64,000 nt of DNA, from positions 1,488,001 to 1,552,000 of the forward strand of contig NZ_CP016033.1 of NCBI RefSeq assembly GCF_001663175.1, written 5' to 3'. Each line of letters begins with the position of its first letter. Positions within the stretch are counted from its first letter, which is position 1. A program made the position numbers and the translations under genes. The notes beneath the pieces were generated by a model. The model worked only from the letters and a program-made list of their open reading frames with translations, searched no databases and was not told where the DNA came from. The DNA comes from Erythrobacter neustonensis. Lineage in GTDB: Bacteria > Pseudomonadota > Alphaproteobacteria > Sphingomonadales > Sphingomonadaceae. This document shows, in pieces, positions 50,380 through 59,921 of the stretch.

Positions 50380-51864
50380 TTGAGCAGTGACGTAGTAGCT
50401 CGGGCCAGAACACAAAAATCGAAGCCACAGACGCACGTTCCGGCCTCCAAAGGACACCGTACATTGCCCCCCTCACCAGTCCCACTTCCCCCAACCCACA
50501 GGAAACTTGCGTGTCCCATATCTCTGACCGGAAGAGCCCGTTCGATTGCTGCGGAGGCCATGGTCGACCGTCTACTGGACGAAGTTGTCCTACCTCGCCG
50601 GGCATCCTCAGCACGACGAAAAGAGGCCGGAGACGCGACCCGGCTCAAGCTCCGCACAGCCACGACCGCTCTCCTGGCAGACCTGATGAACCTGGCCAGA
50701 ACCTCTGGGGTCTCCAGCACCCCTTTGGCCGGGGCCCATGGAATGTCCCGCAGCCACTTCCGCGCCGGTAGCCTCGGCTTTGGCTACGACATGTTCATCG
50801 AGGTCACCCGTGCCCTGGAGGTCAAGGGACTACTTGTTCGCCGTGTCGGCTACCCCAAGTGGGGAGCGCCGAAGGGGGAGAGGCAGGGAGCGGCAACGTG
50901 CTTCCTGATGACCGATGCTCTGTGGAGGCTGGCTGGAGCTTTGGGGGTGACCTCTGGGGACTGGGAGGACCACTGGACCCTCAAGCCGCACCAGGTGCTT
51001 GGAGGCGACCAGAAGCGGGTCGAACTCCGAAAGAGGCGCAAGCTCATCCGGGGCGTTAAGCAACCCTCAGAGGCACTCTCGGTCGACCTGAGTGACCCGA
51101 GGGCCTCAGAGCTCGACGCACAGATCGAGAGGATTAACCAGTATCTGCTCGGCCAGGACATCGATGGCCTTGCCTTCCACGGCCTCCGCCGCATCTTCAA
51201 CGACGGTGACCAGCCGGACTTCGCTTGGAACAAGGGCGGGCGCTTTTACTCGACCCTTGGCGGCCAGGCATACGAGAGGTGGAACGCGGACCTGAGGCAG
51301 CGGCTGATAAGCATCAAAGGCAAGCGGGTGACGGAGGTCGACCTGAAAGCCTCGCACCTCACCTTGCTTCATGCCCTTGCAGATGAACCCTTCGATCCCT
51401 CAGAGGACCCTTACGAGGTTGAAGACCTTCCCAGGATCGTAGTGAAGCTGTGGGTGGCGCAGGCTATCGGAGCGTCAAACCCTGGGGCCCGCAAGTGGTC
51501 GAAGACTTCGCAAGCCCACTTTGCGGAAGAGCGTCCTGGGCAGCGGCTGGAGGACCAGTTTTCGATCCGCGAGGTCGCGGCTCATGTGAAAGCGAAGCAC
51601 CCGCTCCTCGTCGATGTCGGGGTCCTCGGGCACTCGACGCTCGACCTCCAGTTCCACGAGGCTGAAATCCTTCGGCTGGCCATGGAGCGGCTTATGTTCA
51701 CCCATGACATCCCGGTTCTGCCCATCCACGACGCTCTCATCGTCCCACAGACACGGACACAAGAGGCCGCAAGGTGCCTGAAGGAGGCGTTCAGGGACTA
51801 CGTGGAGGGAGTGACGGGAAGGTCCTGCCCCTTGGTGCCGAACGTCACCCTGAAGGAAGGCTAA
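50380..51864 (+). CDS. Family A-like polymerase palm protein of a mobile element
   Basis: 494 aa from TTG at 50380; ATG at 50560 (434 aa) is the other candidate, since residues 1-60 are Pro/Arg-rich and featureless. Residues about 100-160 look like a winged helix. From about residue 285 a compact palm is visible: motif A EVDLKASHL (Asp321), motif B Arg352-x3-Lys356-x6-Ile363-Gly364, which fits the R-x3-K-x6-Y-G finger signature with Ile for Tyr, and motif C PIHDALIVP (His450-Asp451). This order and the HD motif match DNA polymerase I/T7 RNA polymerase-like folds, but without exonuclease domains. It may copy the element after excision. I found no established name. Confidence 0.65.
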   Translation: MSSDVVARARTQKSKPQTHVPASKGHRTLPPSPVPLPPTHRKLACPISLTGRARSIAAEAMVDRLLDEVVLPRRASSARRKEAGDATRLKLRTATTALLADLMNLARTSGVSSTPLAGAHGMSRSHFRAGSLGFGYDMFIEVTRALEVKGLLVRRVGYPKWGAPKGERQGAATCFLMTDALWRLAGALGVTSGDWEDHWTLKPHQVLGGDQKRVELRKRRKLIRGVKQPSEALSVDLSDPRASELDAQIERINQYLLGQDIDGLAFHGLRRIFNDGDQPDFAWNKGGRFYSTLGGQAYERWNADLRQRLISIKGKRVTEVDLKASHLTLLHALADEPFDPSEDPYEVEDLPRIVVKLWVAQAIGASNPGARKWSKTSQAHFAEERPGQRLEDQFSIREVAAHVKAKHPLLVDVGVLGHSTLDLQFHEAEILRLAMERLMFTHDIPVLPIHDALIVPQTRTQEAARCLKEAFRDYVEGVTGRSCPLVPNVTLKEG

Positions 51865-51998
51865 AGACCCAAGGGCCCATAAGATGGGGGTGTACTACAC
51901 CATCTCCCTACCCCTCAGTCAACGGAAGGGAGCGAAAGGGGGGGCGAAGGGAGGCATTAGAGTACGAAATCTTTTGCCCCGAGGAGAATGGCTGCTTT

Positions 51999-52037
51999 GG
52001 CTCCTAACAATTTGCCATTCATCAAGAAATTGGAGCC
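51999..52037. repeat. Inverted repeat before the 246-aa gene
   Basis: GGCTCC (51999-52004) and GGAGCC (52032-52037) with inner AATTT/AAATT arms. Could be an operator or a hairpin in the leader of the next gene. The remainder of 51865-52073 shows no supported gene. Confidence 0.35.
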
Positions 52038-52073
52038 ACGATGCGCAGCTTGTAGGGCGGCAAGGAGATGACG

Positions 52074-52814
52074 ATGAACTTGGATGAGACCCCTAGACAG
52101 TACGGGCTCAGCGACCTGCCCCTGCTTGAGGTCGCGACCCGCTCTTCCGCATACCTTCAGTATCTCACCTTTGGTGTCGACCTGTCCCACGAAGAAAACG
52201 CGGAGTTCAGGGCGCTCGCCGCATCGGAGCTCCTCGACCGGATTGAGGAGGAGGCGGAAAGCGTTGAGACGCTGATGGGCTTGGGGCACGACGGCGAAGA
52301 GTTTTCCATCAACATAATGGGATGGGGGCCCATCTACTTCGTCGATGCGGGAGAGCTCGACAGGATCGGGTATTTCTTGACCCCTGATGATGCACGGATC
52401 GAGGCCGTACATATTGCTGAGTGCTTTCCACTATCCGACGCTGACGAAGCTGCCCCCATTCCGACGAAGCAGCCCCGATCCCGCGCCACCATTCGTGCCT
52501 GGTATACCCACGACCTAATCGCAGCCAACGGTCACTTGGATCAGCCCTCGGGTGACATTGAGATGCTTGTGAGTGCTCTCAACCTGCAACGCATAAGGGC
52601 AGGAGAGGTATTGGATTTGGCCGGGCCGTGGGCGGACCCTTTCGAGGATCGCTTGGAAGGAGCTGTTTGGCGGTTCAACATGCGCGGTCCGGGAAGCGCG
52701 TCGATTTGGTTGTACGGTGGGGAAGATGAGGAGCCCGAAATCTACGAAGTCACCTCGATGCAGTTTGGAAACGACCCCACTGTCTACCCTGCCCCACCGA
52801 TTTTTCAGGAATGA
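52074..52814 (+). CDS. Hypothetical protein of the element, 246 aa
   Basis: ATG at 52074 has AGGAG 6 bases upstream; the ATG at 52068 lies directly against that site. Soluble and acidic, with segments such as DRIEEEAESVETLMGLGHDG and a Trp/Gly-rich end (SIWLYGGEDEEPEI). I recognise no domain. Its 3' end overlaps the convergent hsdR by 10 bases. Confidence 0.7.
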   Translation: MNLDETPRQYGLSDLPLLEVATRSSAYLQYLTFGVDLSHEENAEFRALAASELLDRIEEEAESVETLMGLGHDGEEFSINIMGWGPIYFVDAGELDRIGYFLTPDDARIEAVHIAECFPLSDADEAAPIPTKQPRSRATIRAWYTHDLIAANGHLDQPSGDIEMLVSALNLQRIRAGEVLDLAGPWADPFEDRLEGAVWRFNMRGPGSASIWLYGGEDEEPEIYEVTSMQFGNDPTVYPAPPIFQE

Positions 52815-55800
52815 TGCGCCGCACTCGCGGAGTACCTCTTGAGCACGAAGTCCCACACCTGATCGACCTTCGCGTCCCATAGGTGCTTGGGATATGGGTC
52901 GTCGGGGAGCTCGTTCAGACCCACCTGGATGGCCCAGCGGACCGCGCCACGGGTCTCCTGGCCCCGCATCCAGTCCACAGCGTCCACGAGCCGCTGGAGC
53001 TTCTCAAGCAGCCCTCGGGCCACCCGCTTGACCTCCTGCTCCTGTGCCTTAGTCAGTTTGGGCTCGGGAGTTGTGAGGAGGTCGAAGATGGCGAGCTCTT
53101 CCTCGGTTAGCTCTTCGCGGGCCGCCCGCTGCTCCTCCTCGTCCAGGCTGTCGATGAAGGCCTTGAGCCCTTCGAAGAACTTCTCGGGGTCGATCGCACC
53201 TGCGTTGTATTCGGCAACCAGCTTCTCCAGCCGCTCGACGAGGTTGACCCGTGTGGGGTTGGTCTCCGCCATCTGCTTGACCTTCTCCTCGGCGGCCTCG
53301 CGCATCTTCTCGGTCGCCACCTTGGGGCTCGTGTCGAACAGACTGGCCAGCTTCTCGAAGTCGATGCCGGACAGGTCAACGCGGCCCGCTGCGGTGTCCC
53401 CTTCGACGATGGGGGTTACGATGGCGACCCCTTCGAGCTTGTCGTCCAGGAGCTGAGCGATCCGAGCGGAGATGGCCGAGATGTCGACTGGGCCCAGCTT
53501 AGCCCTCACCATGTCCGAAAGCGCATGGAACACTGCGACCGACTTGAGGTACGGTGCGGCTCGCTCGTCTGGCAGCAGCGCCTTGTACGCTCGCGTCACT
53601 GCACCGGCGAGCCGCAGGAACTCCCGTCGCCGGTCGTCAGGAGCCACTAGGGCCTCCACAGCTTCCTTGAGGAGCTCTAGGCGCTTGAAGTGCTCGGCAG
53701 CCATGATCGCTTCAGGATCGACCCCATGTGGCGCTACAGAGGCCCTCACGCCATCCAGAGCCTTCTCCAGCTCCTTGATGAGCTGTCCCTTGTCCTTGAT
53801 CGGGGTCTCGCCATCGCCGCGCCCAGCGGCATAGACCGCCAACGCCTTCTGCAGGTTCTGGAAGACGCCGACGTAATCCACGATCACGCCGGAGGTCTTG
53901 CCTTCTGCCTTCCGGTTGGCCCTGGCGATGGTCTGCATCAGCGTGTGCGACTTCATCGGCTTGTCCAAATACACGGTGCCAATGCTGGGGACGTCGAACC
54001 CAGTGATCCACATGGCGCACACGAACACCAGCCGAAGGTGGTCATCCTTGTTCTTGAACTTTGTCTCGAGGTCCTCTCGCTGCATCCGCTCCCGGTGAGG
54101 AAGAATATCGAGGCCCTTCTGGCGCAGGTCATCGACCTCGTTCTGCCCCTGGCTGACCACAACTGCCATATCGAGCTCGCGCAGCCATACGAGCCGCTCA
54201 GCGATAGCAGCCCCCTCGGCCTCGTAAGCCGTCTTGAGGCGCTCCTCGTCCTCGGCAATCAGGCGGGCAACTGCTGCCTTCACCTTGTCGTGCATGGCAA
54301 CTGCCGTGGCCTTGTCGATTGCCACGAACATTGCCTTCCCACGGTATCCCCGCTGCGCGAAGTGGAGCGCGACATCCTCTGCAACTTTGTCGAGCCGGTC
54401 GGGGTTGGTGATGAGCGTGTACTGGCGGGCGAACTGCTTGCTGAGCTTCTTCTCCTGCTCTTCGTCCAGCGCCGCCTTATCGAGCAGTGTATCGAGCTCC
54501 TCCTGGAGCTCCTCGGTGTTGAGCTGGAGCTCCGGCTTGCGACCTTCGTAGAACAGCGGGACCGTTGCACCATCCTTCACCGACTGGGCGAAGTCGTAGA
54601 TCGACACGTAGTCCCCGAAGACCTCTCTGGTCCGGCTCTCGTCCCCCTTGATGAGCGGGGTGCCGGTGAAGCCGATGAAGGCAGCGTTCGGCAGCGCCTT
54701 GCGCATGTTGGCCGCGAGTTGAGCGTACTGGCTCCTGTGGGCCTCGTCGGTCATCACGATGATGTCCGAACGCTCCGAGAGCACCGGCATGGGCTCGCTA
54801 TCGTCGGTCAGGAACTTCTGGATCAGCGTGAAGACGTAGCGCTCGTTCCCTGCCAGCAGCTCCCTCAGGTGCGCACGGCTACCTGCCTGGGCCTGCTGGG
54901 TGTCTTTCGTCAGCGCCCCGGCGGTGGCGAATTGCCCCGCGATCTGAACGTCCAGCTCGGTCCTGTCGGTTACCACCACGAAGGTGTAGTTGCCGCCCAT
55001 GCGCCGCAGGACCTTCTCGGCGAACATCACCATGGACAAGCTCTTGCCGGAGCCCTGAGTGTGCCAGAAGACGCCGAGCTTCCCTTGGTTCTCCTCGGTG
55101 AGCCTGACGGCCTCGATGGCCCGGTTGACCCCTAAGACCTGGTGGTACCGACCGATGATCTTGATGAGCCCGCCCTTGGCCTCGTCGAAGAGCACGAAGT
55201 TCTCGATCAGGTCGAGGAAGCGTGCAGGCTCGCAGGTGGCCCTCAGCATCGTCTCCAGACTGGGGTTCTCTGGCCCGCCTTCCTCCAGCCTCTTCCAGGG
55301 CGAGAAGAACTGGTAGGGAGCGTGGCTCGCCCCCACGACCGTTTCCAGCCCGTTGGAGAGGATCACCAGGCCGTTGGCGTGGAATAGCTGCGGGATCGCG
55401 TCCTTGTAGTCCCTCAGGTTCTTCTCGTAGGCGTCAGCCAGCGGTGCCGTGGGTGCCTTCCACTCAGCCAGGAGCAGGGGCAGGCCGTTGACGTAGCCGA
55501 TTGTATCGGGCCGCCGCTTGTGGAGGACGCCCTCGATCCACACCTGGTTGGCGACTAGGAAGTCGTTGTTGGCTGGGTTCTTCCAGTCGATCACCCGCAC
55601 CAGGACGTCTTCGAACCTGTCCTGCTCGTTCTTTACTTCGACCCTGACGCCGTCCCTTAGGAGCTTCAGGACCTCGCGGTTGGCCGCGACGGGCAGAAGC
55701 GCCGTTCGGTCCCGCGTGAGCTCTTCCTCGGCCAGGCTGAGGGCGTCCTTGGGAAGCCCTGGGTTGAGCTTGGCTAGCGCCACCCGCAGCCTTCCGAGAA

Positions 55801-55963
55801 GGTGGGCTTCCCTCAGGCTCGTGCGACCGTAGGCGTTCTGTGGCCCCGGCTGGTCGAGGTAGAGGTTGACGCACTCCCAGCCGAGCTCTTGCAGCAACGC
55901 CAGAGCTGGCTGCTCGACAATGCCGTCTTCGGAGGCGACCAGGCCGGAGAGCGACGGGGCCAT
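52805..55963 (-). CDS. hsdR: Type I restriction enzyme R subunit
   Basis: 1052 aa. N-terminal nuclease (Asp in RPDTIGYVNG and LLLAEWKAP, the D ... E-x-K site), then the DNA translocase: FWHTQGSGKSLSM (Walker A), MTDEAHRSQY (DEAH box), IGFTGTPL, ITGFDVPSI and MQTIARANR. A C-terminal helical domain binds the methylase. ATG at 55963 shares one base with the DUF4268 stop; the frame extends to 56080 but that part is not conserved. Cleaves unmethylated DNA after translocation with HsdM and HsdS. Confidence 0.95.
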   Translation of the reverse strand: MAPSLSGLVASEDGIVEQPALALLQELGWECVNLYLDQPGPQNAYGRTSLREAHLLGRLRVALAKLNPGLPKDALSLAEEELTRDRTALLPVAANREVLKLLRDGVRVEVKNEQDRFEDVLVRVIDWKNPANNDFLVANQVWIEGVLHKRRPDTIGYVNGLPLLLAEWKAPTAPLADAYEKNLRDYKDAIPQLFHANGLVILSNGLETVVGASHAPYQFFSPWKRLEEGGPENPSLETMLRATCEPARFLDLIENFVLFDEAKGGLIKIIGRYHQVLGVNRAIEAVRLTEENQGKLGVFWHTQGSGKSLSMVMFAEKVLRRMGGNYTFVVVTDRTELDVQIAGQFATAGALTKDTQQAQAGSRAHLRELLAGNERYVFTLIQKFLTDDSEPMPVLSERSDIIVMTDEAHRSQYAQLAANMRKALPNAAFIGFTGTPLIKGDESRTREVFGDYVSIYDFAQSVKDGATVPLFYEGRKPELQLNTEELQEELDTLLDKAALDEEQEKKLSKQFARQYTLITNPDRLDKVAEDVALHFAQRGYRGKAMFVAIDKATAVAMHDKVKAAVARLIAEDEERLKTAYEAEGAAIAERLVWLRELDMAVVVSQGQNEVDDLRQKGLDILPHRERMQREDLETKFKNKDDHLRLVFVCAMWITGFDVPSIGTVYLDKPMKSHTLMQTIARANRKAEGKTSGVIVDYVGVFQNLQKALAVYAAGRGDGETPIKDKGQLIKELEKALDGVRASVAPHGVDPEAIMAAEHFKRLELLKEAVEALVAPDDRRREFLRLAGAVTRAYKALLPDERAAPYLKSVAVFHALSDMVRAKLGPVDISAISARIAQLLDDKLEGVAIVTPIVEGDTAAGRVDLSGIDFEKLASLFDTSPKVATEKMREAAEEKVKQMAETNPTRVNLVERLEKLVAEYNAGAIDPEKFFEGLKAFIDSLDEEEQRAAREELTEEELAIFDLLTTPEPKLTKAQEQEVKRVARGLLEKLQRLVDAVDWMRGQETRGAVRWAIQVGLNELPDDPYPKHLWDAKVDQVWDFVLKRYSASAAHHS

Positions 55964-56964
55964 TAGTCGACCTGCGGCTCGTCGGTGACGGAGGGGGCTT
56001 CGAAGCCAGCGCCGGAGCTCAAGGACTTGGCGACCGGCTGGAAGACTTGGTGGAATAGCTCCAGCTTCTCGATCAGCCACTGGTACTGATTGGGCCAGTC
56101 CTGTTCGTTGTCGAAGTCGGAGTTGGGCCGGTGCAGTGCTACTCGGCTTTGCTTCTTGCCCTCCATGCGCTGCCAGTCGAGTGGTTCGCCGAACGCTGCC
56201 TCAATGGCCACCTTCTGCGCCTCCACCTCGTTGTACCATACCTTTCCAGGCGGGCCATAGAACGCGAACTCGATCCACACCGTGTTCTTCTGGGAGTTGA
56301 TGCAAGCGTTCAGGCTGGTCCCTGCCCTTCCCAACGCAAAGTTCGCCCAGTGCTGAGGGTGGGCCTTCTGCGGGCGCACAACGCTCTTCTTTACGATCAG
56401 GCGGCTGCGCAGCCCCTCCCAGAACTTCTGCTGCTGGCCCTTCAGATCGGAGACCTGGCTCTTCGCGCTCTGTTGGACAGTTCGAGACCAATCGTTCGGC
56501 TCAGCGACGACGTTGAACATCGGGGCGGGCGGTGATCCGGCGATCTGCCACAGCTCGACCTCCAGCCCGAAAAACTCGACGTTGTCGCCGGTCACATCGT
56601 TGAGCCAGTCGAGCGCGGCGCGGTGCTCCTCGGCGAAGCTATCGGCGATCCAGATGATAGTCACCGCGTTGAGCCCAGCCGCATAAGTCAAAAGCTGCCC
56701 CAGGTGCCGATGGTCCGTGCGCTCCAACTGGTTCTCGATCAGCACCCAATGGTCATCGGTCGTGTCGGTGCGCTTGGCCAGGATGTCGGCCTTGAAGGGG
56801 CCGACGAACTTCTCTGTCGCCTCGACCTCTAGTTCCATGCCCAGCGCCTCCTGGAGGAGCTCAATGCCCTCGTCAGACGCCAGCCAGGGGGTGAAGTGGC
56901 TTGCCTCGTTGGGCCAGGCGCTCCTTACGTCGACCCGCTGCATCTTGCCGAGCTTAGGGATCAT
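55963..56964 (-). CDS. DUF4268 nuclease-like protein within the hsd operon
   Basis: 333 aa. The N-terminal part has a PD-(D/E)xK-like pattern (FKADILAKRTD, then WVLIENQLERTDHRHLGQLL), and the C-terminal part is the DUF4268 domain (FWEGLRSRLIVKKS, IEFAFYGPPGKVWYNE, DWQRMEGKKQSRV). Proteins of this family recur with type I systems; function unsettled. It overlaps hsdS by 4 bases and hsdR by 1, so it is built into the operon. Confidence 0.82.
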   Translation of the reverse strand: MIPKLGKMQRVDVRSAWPNEASHFTPWLASDEGIELLQEALGMELEVEATEKFVGPFKADILAKRTDTTDDHWVLIENQLERTDHRHLGQLLTYAAGLNAVTIIWIADSFAEEHRAALDWLNDVTGDNVEFFGLEVELWQIAGSPPAPMFNVVAEPNDWSRTVQQSAKSQVSDLKGQQQKFWEGLRSRLIVKKSVVRPQKAHPQHWANFALGRAGTSLNACINSQKNTVWIEFAFYGPPGKVWYNEVEAQKVAIEAAFGEPLDWQRMEGKKQSRVALHRPNSDFDNEQDWPNQYQWLIEKLELFHQVFQPVAKSLSSGAGFEAPSVTDEPQVD

Positions 56965-58268
56965 GCGGCGTCCTCCAGTTCGCGTTCGGCAGCCTCGACG
57001 GAAAGCTGGCCGGAGATGAGGCGGGGGAGCAGAAGGTCTCGGGAGGCTGCGAGAGATTGGTTGGCCAAGACAAAGGCAGAAATCGCCTTCAACGGGGGCG
57101 AGACGACTTTATCAAACTGAGAAAGAACGGAGCTTTCGGGCAAGATGATGGGAAACTGGCTAAGTGTTTTCCAGTTGAGCGTTGGCATCTTGGTGCCGTT
57201 CGCGTGCTGGGAGGCCCAAGCAACGGCGAAGTCTCTAAACAGCGCTCCCCACAAGTACGACTGCGGCACTTCCTTCAAGCTTCGAACCACGTGAACCGAT
57301 ACATTCGTCACGACGTCACATGGCGCTGTCACAACCTTCCAGAGATTGGGTCTTATCCCTGCAAACAAAACATCTCCTGTCTGAGCGATTATGCGGCTTG
57401 TAGACAACTCGCTGGGATCACCAAACTCGCTGACAAGGTTTGATCGGCGCGGAATGCGTGACAGATCAAGCAACCGAGTAACATCGCTCCCCCCTTCCTC
57501 GTATTTTGTGCGAACGTTCCGAGCGACAGTGCCCAAGGGTACGCTTTTCCAGCCGGGTGGAAGAGACTTATCAGCGCCGTTGTCAGCATGCACATCCTGA
57601 TGTCCAGGGTAGCGGAAGCGGACGAACCACTCTTCGAACAGCCCCTGCGCCATATCCTCTAGCACCGCCACCCGCCGCCGGTTCACCTCGATCAGGTCGT
57701 CATAGGCTCCGAGAATTGCCGCGATGCGTCTCTGGATTGCTAAAGGTGGCACTAGAACCGGCAGTGATTTGAGGATGCCAAGATTTATGCCAGGGACGGC
57801 AGCGCCAATAGCCCGATCGCGGACATATTGGACGGTCTCAGGTGACGCGAAGAAGTAGTAGGCGAACAGGGGATCGAGAACATCAGGGTCGACCCGCAGC
57901 TTGAGTTGCTTGTTCGAGATAACGTAGCGATCGAAAGGCCCGTTATTCGGGATGAGCCCTACCTGCCCAATGGTTCCCCAGCAGGTAAAAACCAGATCAT
58001 TCGCGCGAACGGTTTGTGCTGCGAACCTTTTCGCAGTCTCCTCGCTGACGAAGGCGAAGTCTCTGGCAACGAAACGCTCAAGGTCGACCGTCAAGTTCGA
58101 GCCCCTAATAATTGGGACGCCCTCGGCGGTGAAGTACTTCGAACTTATCGACGAGCCGAACGGCCCTGCAACGCATGCATGGCGGTCACCGGACTTCACT
58201 TCGTCAACAGTCGCCCGTCGCCAGCTTGTAGGGGCTCGATCAATCAGCGGATGGCCCGTCGTTGTCAT
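56961..58268 (-). CDS. hsdS: Type I restriction specificity subunit
   Basis: 435 aa with two target-recognition domains (about residues 15-185 and 225-400), each followed by a helical spacer: QRRIAAILGAYDDLIEVNRR after the first and the LANQSLAASRDLLLPRLISG helix after the second. The first domain has VAGPFGSSISSKYF and IIRGSNLTV. Determines the DNA sequence recognised by HsdM and HsdR. Overlaps hsdM and the DUF4268 gene by 4 bases each. Confidence 0.93.
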   Translation of the reverse strand: MTTTGHPLIDRAPTSWRRATVDEVKSGDRHACVAGPFGSSISSKYFTAEGVPIIRGSNLTVDLERFVARDFAFVSEETAKRFAAQTVRANDLVFTCWGTIGQVGLIPNNGPFDRYVISNKQLKLRVDPDVLDPLFAYYFFASPETVQYVRDRAIGAAVPGINLGILKSLPVLVPPLAIQRRIAAILGAYDDLIEVNRRRVAVLEDMAQGLFEEWFVRFRYPGHQDVHADNGADKSLPPGWKSVPLGTVARNVRTKYEEGGSDVTRLLDLSRIPRRSNLVSEFGDPSELSTSRIIAQTGDVLFAGIRPNLWKVVTAPCDVVTNVSVHVVRSLKEVPQSYLWGALFRDFAVAWASQHANGTKMPTLNWKTLSQFPIILPESSVLSQFDKVVSPPLKAISAFVLANQSLAASRDLLLPRLISGQLSVEAAERELEDAA

Positions 58269-59824
58269 GCCGATAGAACCTCGGCAACATTCTGCGCAAT
58301 CAGCCCCTGTATACGAACCGCATCCGTGTTGAGCCCTTCCAGCTCCTCCTGGAGTGCCTCCAGCCTCAGCTTGAAGTCGGCATCGTCCACCTGCTCGCCA
58401 GCCGCGACGCCCACATAGCGACCAGGGTTGAGGCTCCAGTCCTGCGCCGCAATCTCCGCTCGGCTGGCGACCTTGCAGAGCCCAGCGATGTCTTTGTACC
58501 CATCATCGCCGAAGGTCTCGGTCATCATGGCCGCGCTGCCTTGCTCGACCTCTGCCTCCTCGCCGCGCCACATGCGCACGATGTTGCCGATGAACTCGAT
58601 CTGCTCGGAGGTGTACTCGCGATGGGCTCTGGTCACCTGGCGGAAGATGTGGCGGGCGTCGATGAACAGCACCTCGTCGGACCGCTCACCTTTCCGCTTG
58701 CCCTTGTCGAGGAACCACAGGGTGACCGGCAGGGTCACCGTGAAGAACATGTTGGTCGAGGTCGAGACGATCACGTCGACCATCCCCGATTGGACCAGCT
58801 TCTTCCTGAGCTCGCGCTCCGAGCCGCCAGCGTCCGAGGCCGAGTTGGCCATGACGAAGCCCGCCCGGCCCGTCTCGTTCAGCGCAGCGGCGAACAGCCC
58901 GACCCACAGGTAGTTTGCATTGTTTACCGTGGGGATGCCGAGCGAGAACCGGGCGTCTACCGTGCCCGCCTCGTTGGTCAGCCGCTCCCGGTCCACTTCC
59001 GACTGGTTGAACGGCGGGTTGGCCATCACAAAATCGAACTTGCCGACCATCTGGTGCGGGTCTTCGTAGTAGGCGTTGGCCACCGCGATGTTCCCTGAAA
59101 GCCCATGCACCGCGAGGTTGAGGCGGCAGAGCTTCTGCGTGTCCTCCATCTTCTCGACCCCATAGACGCTGATCTCGCGGCTTGGGCTCTTGTGATGGCG
59201 ACGTACGAAGTCGGCGGAGTGAACGAACATGCCGCCCGATCCGCAGGCAGGGTCGAGGATTTTGCCGTGGTAGGGCTCGATCACCTCGACGATCAGCTTA
59301 ACGATGGAGGAGGGGGTGAAGTACTCGCCGCCCTTCTGCATGTAGGCCGAGGCGAACTCGCCCATGAAGTACTCGAAGATCGCGCCATAGGCATCGCCGC
59401 TGACATCCAGCGGCTGGAGGATGCGGAGGAGGTTCCTGAGGACCCTGTCAGGCAGCGACCCGTAGCCCTGGGGCATTACCCCTGCGAGGTCAGGGTTGTG
59501 ATCAGTGATGGCTTTCATGGCCTCGTTAAGGGCCTCGGCGACGCTCTCGTTCTCGGGCAGGCCAAGCAGGTAGGAGAAGCGGGCTTTGGCGGGCAGGAAC
59601 ACGGCTCCGTGACCATGGTAGGCCTCAGCGGTGGGCGTCAGGCGGCCCGTAAAGGTCTTGGAGAGCTCAGCGTGAACCTTGTCGAACTTGGCCTCCATCT
59701 GGCGCAGCGCGATCAAGGCGAGCACGGGCTGGGCGTATTGGTCGGGCCTCAGGGCCGTATTGGTCCATAGCTGGTTCGCCGCCTGGAACAGACGACGCGA
59801 GAGGTCATGAAGATCGACGGCCAC
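58265..59824 (-). CDS. hsdM: Type I restriction methyltransferase subunit
   Basis: 519 aa. N-terminal HsdM helical domain, then the SAM motif DPACGSGGMFV and catalytic NPPF in FVMANPPFNQS (N6-adenine methylation). GTG at 59824 is preceded by AGGGG 7 bases upstream; TTG at 59827 is the alternative. First gene of the operon. Protects the host site and forms the core of the complex. Confidence 0.95.
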   Translation of the reverse strand: MAVDLHDLSRRLFQAANQLWTNTALRPDQYAQPVLALIALRQMEAKFDKVHAELSKTFTGRLTPTAEAYHGHGAVFLPAKARFSYLLGLPENESVAEALNEAMKAITDHNPDLAGVMPQGYGSLPDRVLRNLLRILQPLDVSGDAYGAIFEYFMGEFASAYMQKGGEYFTPSSIVKLIVEVIEPYHGKILDPACGSGGMFVHSADFVRRHHKSPSREISVYGVEKMEDTQKLCRLNLAVHGLSGNIAVANAYYEDPHQMVGKFDFVMANPPFNQSEVDRERLTNEAGTVDARFSLGIPTVNNANYLWVGLFAAALNETGRAGFVMANSASDAGGSERELRKKLVQSGMVDVIVSTSTNMFFTVTLPVTLWFLDKGKRKGERSDEVLFIDARHIFRQVTRAHREYTSEQIEFIGNIVRMWRGEEAEVEQGSAAMMTETFGDDGYKDIAGLCKVASRAEIAAQDWSLNPGRYVGVAAGEQVDDADFKLRLEALQEELEGLNTDAVRIQGLIAQNVAEVLSA

Positions 59825-59921
59825 CAATTGTCCCCTGTGGTCAAGCGTTTGACGGTGACATTACCTTAATCGCACGTTCCGTCTAGCCCGCCAACAAGAG
59901 GCTTGCGTCTCGGGAGAAGGA

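Noticed and set aside
51884..52087. 67-codon frame before the 246-aa gene
   Set aside because: Low-complexity Lys/Gly stretch, no ribosome binding site.
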